Origin: Nocardioides insulae DSM 17944
GTDB taxonomy: Bacteria > Actinomycetota > Actinomycetes > Propionibacteriales > Nocardioidaceae
Length of the DNA: 64,000 nt
Assembly (NCBI RefSeq): GCF_000422825.1
Contig: NZ_KE383928.1
Location: 1 to 64,000 of the forward strand
Direction of reading: 5' to 3'
A program made the translations under genes and the position numbers. Shown one piece after another: positions 59,509 through 64,000 of the stretch. Position 1 is the first letter of the stretch. The number at the start of each line of letters is the position of its first letter. The notes under the pieces were generated by a model. It was given only the letters and a program-made list of their open reading frames with translations. It did not search any database and had not been told where the DNA came from.

Positions 59509-59883
59509 CGAACGCAACCGCCAACCCGGAACGGCTTCGCCCGCGCATCTCCACAGCCAGGGGTCGCGGGCCCGGACCGAGTGAGTGGCGGGCGAGCACA
59601 CTCGCAGCATCCGGATCTGCGGCCTGCCCGTACGCGCCGAAAGGTGCGTCTATCCGCCGCGTACCGACCGGGTCGCGACATAGCGCCGCGAACGACGCGT
59701 CAGCCTCGGAGACTTCCTTCTGTCCCGTGTCCCACAGACCGATCGTCATGTGGGGCTCGACGCGTCCTTGGCGGCGTTCGACGCGGCCGCTTACTGGGAA
59801 TCGGCAGCCCGTCCAGCGGGACTCGTGGAATCACGTCGTCGACGGTGGGCGGTGCCTACGCTGTGGTGATGGGTGCGGAGCAG
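59509..59883. other. Intergenic; one unassigned minus-strand frame
   Basis: A minus-strand frame from 59749 starts MTIGLWDTGQKEVSEADASF and runs to 59486 over the SDR tail. Its first 40 residues look protein-like, then it becomes low-complexity. I cannot assign it. The rest holds no repeat or operator I can support. Confidence 0.35.
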
Positions 59884-60141
59884 ATGAGTTTTGCGGCGTC
59901 GATCGGCGTCGAGGTCAAGGGCGACGTGTGGAGTTGCGTCGAGATCCCGGGATCTGCGGAGTTCCTCGGCACCGGAAAGACCGTCAGGATCGACGCGCGC
60001 ATCGATGACGTTGTGCTGGAGAACGTCGGGGCGATGGTCACCGGGGCGGGAGGTCACATGGTGTCCCTCAACGCCAAGGTCCGGAAGGCCCTCGGTAAGG
60101 GCATCGGTGACACCGTCGAGGTGACGATCGTCAGGCGATGA
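59884..60141 (+). CDS. DUF1905 domain protein
   Basis: This 85-residue protein is a small beta-barrel of the DUF1905 family: SFAASIGVEVKGDVWSCVEI, ARIDDVVLENVGAMVTGAGG, and HMVSLNAKVRKALGKGIGDT ending in VEVTIVRR. The K-G-x-G-D-T-V-E-V ending is the family hallmark. Some relatives are described as bacteriocin-protection proteins; the function is not settled. I use the ATG at 59884, with GGAG 6 nt upstream; an ATG five codons earlier has no such site. Confidence 0.85.
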   Translation: MSFAASIGVEVKGDVWSCVEIPGSAEFLGTGKTVRIDARIDDVVLENVGAMVTGAGGHMVSLNAKVRKALGKGIGDTVEVTIVRR

Positions 60142-60243
60142 CACAGTGCCGTCGGGCATATGAGTCCGGCTCTCGCATTCCCATTCGTCTCTCCCCGGCG
60201 CCAGCTTTCTGCGCCGGTGATCGCGGACTTCCTGCGACCCTGA

Positions 60244-60267
60244 GTGCCGGGGCCGCGGCCCCGGCAC
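60244..60267. terminator. GC-rich hairpin between convergent genes
   Basis: GTGCCGGGGCCG and CGGCCCCGGCAC are perfect 12-bp inverted repeats with no spacer. The hairpin lies 103 bp after the DUF1905 stop and 13 bp after the Ohr stop on the other strand, so it can end transcription from both sides. No run of T follows, as is usual in high-GC actinobacteria. Confidence 0.75.
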
Positions 60268-60279
60268 CCGCCGTACGGA

Positions 60280-60708
60280 TCAGACGACGTTGAGCGTGAC
60301 GTCGATGTTGCCGCGGGTGGCGTTGGAGTAGGGGCAGACCTGGTGGGCCGCCTCGACGGCCTTCCGGGCGGTCTCGGCGTCGACCTGCGGCAGGCTGACG
60401 TCGAGCTCGACAGCGAGCCCGAAGCCGCCGTTGTCGAGGGCGCCGATGTGCACCGACGCCGAGACCGCCGAGTCGGCGACGTTGATCTTCTGCTGACCGC
60501 CGATCAGCCGCAGCGCGGAGTGGAAGCAGGCGGCATAGCCGGCAGCGAAGAGCTGCTCGGGGTTGGTGGCTCCGCCGGCCCCGCCCATCTCCTTCGGGAT
60601 GCGGACGTCGGCCTCGATGAAGCCGTCGTCGGTGAACACGCGTCCGTTGCGGCCGTCTCCGGCGGCGTGGGCGACAGCGGTGTACAGGGTCTTCTCCATG
60701 GCAGTCAT
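60280..60708 (-). CDS. ohr: Organic hydroperoxide resistance protein
   Basis: This 142-residue OsmC/Ohr-fold peroxidase reduces organic hydroperoxides with two cysteines, in AAGYAACFHSALRL and AHQVCPYSNATRGN; both are present. The N-terminus has EKTLYTAVAHAAGDGRNGRV and the middle VRIPKEMGGAGGATNPEQLF. The start may be the ATG at 60708 or the one three codons later. It is divergent from the ohrR-like gene across 63 bp, the standard arrangement in which oxidised OhrR releases the shared promoter. Confidence 0.95.
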   Translation of the reverse strand: MTAMEKTLYTAVAHAAGDGRNGRVFTDDGFIEADVRIPKEMGGAGGATNPEQLFAAGYAACFHSALRLIGGQQKINVADSAVSASVHIGALDNGGFGLAVELDVSLPQVDAETARKAVEAAHQVCPYSNATRGNIDVTLNVV

Positions 60709-60720
60709 GTGGACAAGCCT

Positions 60721-60732
60721 ATTGTGCACAAT
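60721..60732. promoter_or_regulatory. ATTGTGCACAAT palindrome, candidate OhrR operator
   Basis: This perfect 12-bp palindrome sits between the divergent ohr and ohrR-like genes, 12 bp before the ohr start. A second weaker palindrome (CAAT-CAA-ATTG) follows at 60729-60739. OhrR-type operators are AT-rich palindromes with a related TACAATT-AATTGTA consensus. Confidence 0.75.
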
Positions 60733-60771
60733 CAAATTGAGCAAGAGTTGGTTGCGAGCTAGACTGACGCC

Positions 60772-61215
60772 ATGCCGCGCCACCCCCAACACGAGCTCGA
60801 CCTGCAGCTCTGCTTCCCGCTCTACGCGGCCTCCCGCGCCCTCACCCGCGCCTACGGCCCGCTGCTCGCCGAGGCCGGGCTGACCTACCCGCAGTACCTG
60901 ACCATGTTGGCCCTCTGGTCGAGCGATGCGCCGCCGACCGTGGGTCAGCTCGGCGCCAAGCTGCGTCTCGACTCCGGCACGCTCACCCCGCTCCTCAAGC
61001 GCCTCGAGGCCATGGGTCTCCTGACCCGCTTGCGCGACGCCACCGACGAGCGTCGGGTGGTCGTCACCCTCACCGAGGCCGGCGACGCACTTCAGGACGA
61101 CCTCGCCGACGTGCCGGCCGGGGTGGTGGAGCTTCTCGGCGTCGACCTGGCCCAGGCCCAAGCGCTGCGTGGACTCCTCGACGACATCATCGAGCACCTC
61201 GACGCCAACGCCTGA
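60772..61215 (+). CDS. ohrR: OhrR-type MarR regulator
   Basis: This 147-residue MarR-family repressor has the conserved N-terminal reactive cysteine (C14, in DLQLCFPLYAASRALTRAY), the Y-P-Q-Y motif that positions it, and the winged helix (GQLGAKLRLDSGTLTPLLKR, AMGLLTRLRDATDERRVVVT). Oxidation of the cysteine by organic peroxide releases DNA. Divergent from ohr. The stop codon lies within a 13-bp tandem repeat. Confidence 0.93.
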   Translation: MPRHPQHELDLQLCFPLYAASRALTRAYGPLLAEAGLTYPQYLTMLALWSSDAPPTVGQLGAKLRLDSGTLTPLLKRLEAMGLLTRLRDATDERRVVVTLTEAGDALQDDLADVPAGVVELLGVDLAQAQALRGLLDDIIEHLDANA

Positions 61216-61245
61216 CGCCAACGCCTGACGCCGACGCCTGACGCC
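61201..61245 (+). repeat. 13-bp tandem repeat at the ohrR stop codon
   Basis: The unit GACGCCAACGCCT is repeated: two exact copies, one with A to G, and a partial fourth copy. The first copies encode the last residues (DANA) and each TGA sits at the unit boundary, so gain or loss of a unit would leave the protein end unchanged. Confidence 0.85.
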
Positions 61246-61300
61246 GGGGGGAGCCAGCGAGGAGGGATCGGATGGCGAAGCACGGATCTAGACTGGTCCG

Positions 61301-62350
61301 ATGCGGCGGGAGGTGCGCTATGCCCATGTCGGCGACCTCAGCATCGCCTACGAGGTCTTGGGCGGTGCCGGTCCCGATCTGCTGTTCGTACCGGGGTTCG
61401 TCTCGCATCTCGATCTGGCGTGGCAGGAGCCCTCGTTGGCGCGATTCCTGCGCGGGTTGGCGTCGTTCAGTCGACTGACCTGGTTCGACAAGCGTGGCAC
61501 CGGGTTGTCGGACCCGTCTGTGGGCCCGGCGACGGTTGAGGACGCTCTGGCAGACATCCGCGCTGTCCTTGATGCCGTCGGGGCCGAGCGCGCGACCCTG
61601 TTCGGGGTCGCGGTGGGGGCGGGGTTGTGCACCAGCTTCGCGCTGCGTGAGCCGGAGCGGGTGCGGTCCCTTGTGCTGTGGGCGGCGCACGCCCGGCTGC
61701 TCGCCACGCACGACTACCCCGCGGGTTGGACCGAGGAGTTCTACGCCGCCGCGCTCGCGGGCATCGACGCAAGCTGGGCCACGGGTTCCGGCATCGAGGC
61801 GATGAACCCCACGGCCGCCGGTGACGAGCGTTTCCGGGACTGGTTCATCCGGCACGCGCGTGCCGCTGCCAGTCCCGCCCAGGCCAGGGAGCTCTTCCAC
61901 CTGTGCGCCGAGAGCGATCTGCGGCCGATGCTTGGAGAGGTAGATGTACCGACCTTGCTTCTGCACCACACCGATGACCCGTGGCTCTCGGTGGATCACT
62001 CCCGCTACGTCGCCGCGAACATCCCGGGCGCACGATTGGTCGAGCTGCCCGGTGTGGACCACTGGCCGTGGATCGGCGATGGCCAGGCGGTGCTGGCTGA
62101 GATCCAGGAGTTCGTGACCGGGACCAGACCACGCCGACGCGACCGTCCGGCGTTCGGACCGGAATCGCTGACTCGGCGCGAACGCGAGGTCTGCGGTCTG
62201 GCGATGCAGGGCCTGACGGCGCGAGTGATCGGCGAGCGCCTGTCGATCAGCGAACGGACCGCCGAGCGGCACGTGGCAAACGCCTACGCCAAGCTCGGGA
62301 TCGGATCGCGTGTTGAACTGGTCCGCCGCGCGGGCGAGTTCGGGTTGTAA
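61301..62350 (+). CDS. Alpha/beta-hydrolase sensor fused to a LuxR DNA-binding domain
   Basis: Residues 1-270 of this 349-residue protein form an alpha/beta hydrolase: VPGFVSHLDLAWQEPSLARF, LTWFDKRGTGLSDPS, the nucleophile elbow LFGVAVGAGLCTSFAL, the acid region LLLHHTDDPWLSVDHS, and the histidine in PGVDHWPWIGDG. In the elbow the expected G-x-S-x-G has Ala104 instead of Ser, so hydrolysis is unlikely. Residues 282-349 form a LuxR helix-turn-helix (SLTRREREVCGLAMQGLTAR, SISERTAERHVANAYAKLGI). I infer a ligand-sensing regulator. It precedes a cupin and an MBL hydrolase on the same strand. Confidence 0.92.
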   Translation: MRREVRYAHVGDLSIAYEVLGGAGPDLLFVPGFVSHLDLAWQEPSLARFLRGLASFSRLTWFDKRGTGLSDPSVGPATVEDALADIRAVLDAVGAERATLFGVAVGAGLCTSFALREPERVRSLVLWAAHARLLATHDYPAGWTEEFYAAALAGIDASWATGSGIEAMNPTAAGDERFRDWFIRHARAAASPAQARELFHLCAESDLRPMLGEVDVPTLLLHHTDDPWLSVDHSRYVAANIPGARLVELPGVDHWPWIGDGQAVLAEIQEFVTGTRPRRRDRPAFGPESLTRREREVCGLAMQGLTARVIGERLSISERTAERHVANAYAKLGIGSRVELVRRAGEFGL

Positions 62351-62401
62351 CTGCGTAGCGGTACGGATGTGCCGGGTGCCCGGACCGCGCAACCTGTGGG
62401 A

Positions 62402-62920
62402 ATGGACCTGATCGAACGAATCCTGAGAACGACCACTCAACCGGACTTCGGGCCGGAGCGGGTCCGAGACGTGGTCGCAGCGGTCCTGGCCGACCCCACG
62501 GACTGGCTCGATCCTCGTCACCAGCACCGCGGCGGCGAGGACTGGATGATGCACAGCCTCTATCGGGCGGCCTCGCTGTCAGTGCTGGCCGTGGTGTTCG
62601 GGCCCGGCATCGTGTGTCCGGCCCACGATCACGGCAGTTGGGCCGTGGTGGGTGTGTACCGGGGGAGGGAGCGCGAGACGAGGTACCGCCGCGCCAACCC
62701 GCCCCGGGGCCTGGTCGTCGATCGGGTCCTGGTCAGTCCCCGCGGGACGACGGTCGTCGTTCCAAGCGGCACGATCCACACGGTCGAGGCGCTCGACGGG
62801 CACGATGCCGTGTCGATCCACGTGTACGGCACCGACATCGTCACCCAACACCGACACGAGTACGACCCTGCCACGGGCGCGGCGAAGATCTTCGCTCCTG
62901 ACATCCACGGTGACGCATGA
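62402..62920 (+). CDS. Cysteine-dioxygenase-like cupin protein
   Basis: This 172-residue single-domain cupin has the metal motif CPAHDHGSWAVVGVYRGRER with two histidines and a glutamate, and the third histidine in VVPSGTIHTVEAL. An N-terminal helix bundle (VRDVVAAVLADPTDWLDPRH) precedes it. The layout is like cysteine dioxygenase-type enzymes and related small thiol or dioxygenase cupins. Its last 4 bp overlap the MBL gene and it lies 51 bp after the LuxR-type sensor, which may control it. Confidence 0.85.
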   Translation: MDLIERILRTTTQPDFGPERVRDVVAAVLADPTDWLDPRHQHRGGEDWMMHSLYRAASLSVLAVVFGPGIVCPAHDHGSWAVVGVYRGRERETRYRRANPPRGLVVDRVLVSPRGTTVVVPSGTIHTVEALDGHDAVSIHVYGTDIVTQHRHEYDPATGAAKIFAPDIHGDA

Positions 62921-63939
62921 TCCCGCTCCGACCGGTCGACAGCATCTGCGTGACAACCTTGATCGACAACTCCTCCGACGCCCTGCTCCCCGACCAGGAT
63001 GACGTGCGGCGCCGTGGCTCTGTCGGTGCGAGTGCCCCGCTGGCAGTCCAGCCGAGCCGGGTGGCGCAGGAGGGGCAGACCCTGGATCTTCTCAGGGCCG
63101 AGCACGGGTTCTCCGCCCTCGTCGAGGTGGTGATCGACGGCCACCGTCGGCGGATCCTGTACGACGCCGGGCCCTCGCCCGACGGGCTGGTGGGCAACCT
63201 CGACCGGCTCGGCCTGGACCCGACCACGTTCGAGACGATCGTGCTCAGCCACGGCCACTTCGACCACGTGATGGGGCTACAGGGACTGGCTCGTCGCCTC
63301 GACGGCCCGACGCCGCTCGTCGTTCACCCGGACGCCTGGCGCCGGCGACGCATCGTCGGCGCAGGTGGCTCTTGCGACCTCCCGACCCCGAGTCGCCGGG
63401 CGCTCGAAGGCCTCGGCTACCTCGTCATCGAGGAGCGCGGCCCGTCGTACCTGCTCGAGGGCGCCCTGCTGGTCACGGGACGGGTCGACCGCGAGACCGA
63501 CTTCGAGCTCGGCATCCCCGGGCAGTACGCCTGGCTCGACGGTGCGTGGGTCGCAGACCCTCTCACCCACGACGACCAGGCCGTGGTGCTGAACCTCCGC
63601 GACCGCGGACTCGTCGTGCTCACGGGCTGCGCACATGCCGGCCTCGTCAACACCGTCCGCTTCGCCCAACGGCTCACCGGCATCGCCCGGATCCACGCCG
63701 TCCTCGGCGGCCTCCACCTCCGACCTGGACCCACGCTCGCCCCCTCGGTCGCGGCGCTCGTCGAGATCGACCCGGCCGTCGTCGGACCAGCCCACTGCAC
63801 CTCGTGGGAAGGCCATCACGCGCTGGTCACCTCCCTCGGTCGGGCCTATCGGGCCAACTCGGTCGGCAGCACGTTCACCCTCGGACCGATCGCGCCTGAG
63901 CACCCATCCGCCCCCGCACGTCGTAGCGCCCGTCGTTGA
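62917..63939 (+). CDS. MBL-fold metallo-hydrolase
   Basis: This 340-residue protein has a metallo-beta-lactamase fold with the metal motif VLSHGHFDHVMGLQGLAR (H112, H114, D116, H117), then LVVLTGCAHAGLVNTVRFAQ (third motif H) and VLGGLHLRPG with a further histidine. The DAGPSPDGLVGNLDRLGLDP start and the long insert YLLEGALLVTGRVDRETDFE are like the MBL proteins annotated as 7,8-dihydropterin phosphate synthase-like. Substrate is unknown. ATGA overlap with the cupin gene couples the two. It is the last gene in the window; 63940-64000 shows nothing. Confidence 0.9.
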   Translation: MIPLRPVDSICVTTLIDNSSDALLPDQDDVRRRGSVGASAPLAVQPSRVAQEGQTLDLLRAEHGFSALVEVVIDGHRRRILYDAGPSPDGLVGNLDRLGLDPTTFETIVLSHGHFDHVMGLQGLARRLDGPTPLVVHPDAWRRRRIVGAGGSCDLPTPSRRALEGLGYLVIEERGPSYLLEGALLVTGRVDRETDFELGIPGQYAWLDGAWVADPLTHDDQAVVLNLRDRGLVVLTGCAHAGLVNTVRFAQRLTGIARIHAVLGGLHLRPGPTLAPSVAALVEIDPAVVGPAHCTSWEGHHALVTSLGRAYRANSVGSTFTLGPIAPEHPSAPARRSARR

Positions 63940-64000
63940 GCCCAGTCACGCTGAGCGCGGACGTTCGCCTTTCGCGCGGGTCAGAGTGAGGGGTCGACCA

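Overview
The window is high-GC DNA (mostly near 70%) with GTG starts, 4-bp start/stop overlaps, NarL-type two-component pairs, MalT-like LuxR regulators and many actinobacterial DUF families. This suggests an actinobacterium, probably a soil or water Nocardioidaceae-like organism. That assignment rests on gene content and style, not on a marker gene. I saw no rRNA, tRNA, CRISPR array or replication origin.

Layout. (1) 1-4375: a leftward operon of a DUF5058 membrane protein, a second membrane protein and the start of an M20 amidohydrolase sits behind a tandem glycine riboswitch. A GntR repressor and an MFS transporter are divergent to it. (2) 4376-7124: decayed sequence with PPOX-like, TfoX-like and DUF1801-like remnants among a few intact small genes. 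(3) 6025-15725: a cytosolic arylsulfatase with its formylglycine-generating enzyme, two DUF4239 membrane proteins, a YrhK-like membrane protein and a MalT-type LuxR regulator. A TCACCCC-N3-GGGGTGA palindrome occurs both at the sulfatase promoter and in front of the regulator unit. (4) 15726-31844: a scarred accessory zone with two IS3-family elements, IS110 and integrase remnants, several truncated or frameshifted genes, and small regulator/enzyme pairs (MarR/MarR, HxlR/oxidoreductase). It is bracketed by two inverted copies of the last 57 bp of a flavin monooxygenase gene.

(5) 31869-45372: two complete histidine kinase/response regulator pairs (one kinase carries a 1-nt frameshift), a translationally coupled STAND NTPase plus membrane pentapeptide-like protein, a chimeric ORF made from two unrelated genes, and a secreted SMP-30-like protein overlapping an ankyrin lipoprotein. 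(6) 45628-49379: housekeeping-like small enzymes (DinB-like, methyltransferase, HxlR regulator, DUF4184, VOC). (7) 49734-56814: an acyl-CoA catabolic island with a TetR regulator, an orphan TRAP substrate-binding lipoprotein, acyl-CoA dehydrogenase, MDR oxidoreductase, AMP-dependent ligase and a crotonase. The last two diverge across a 26-bp near-perfect palindrome. (8) 57066-63939: a GDT1-type cation transporter, a TetR/SDR pair mutilated by one deletion across both N-termini, DUF1905, the Ohr/OhrR peroxide system, and an operon of an alpha/beta-hydrolase-LuxR sensor, a cupin and an MBL hydrolase.

Best candidates for something new: the STAND NTPase/pentapeptide membrane pair (34573-38264), the glycine-riboswitch-controlled DUF5058/M20 operon (1-2312), and the alpha/beta hydrolase-LuxR sensor whose nucleophile position is alanine (61301-62350).
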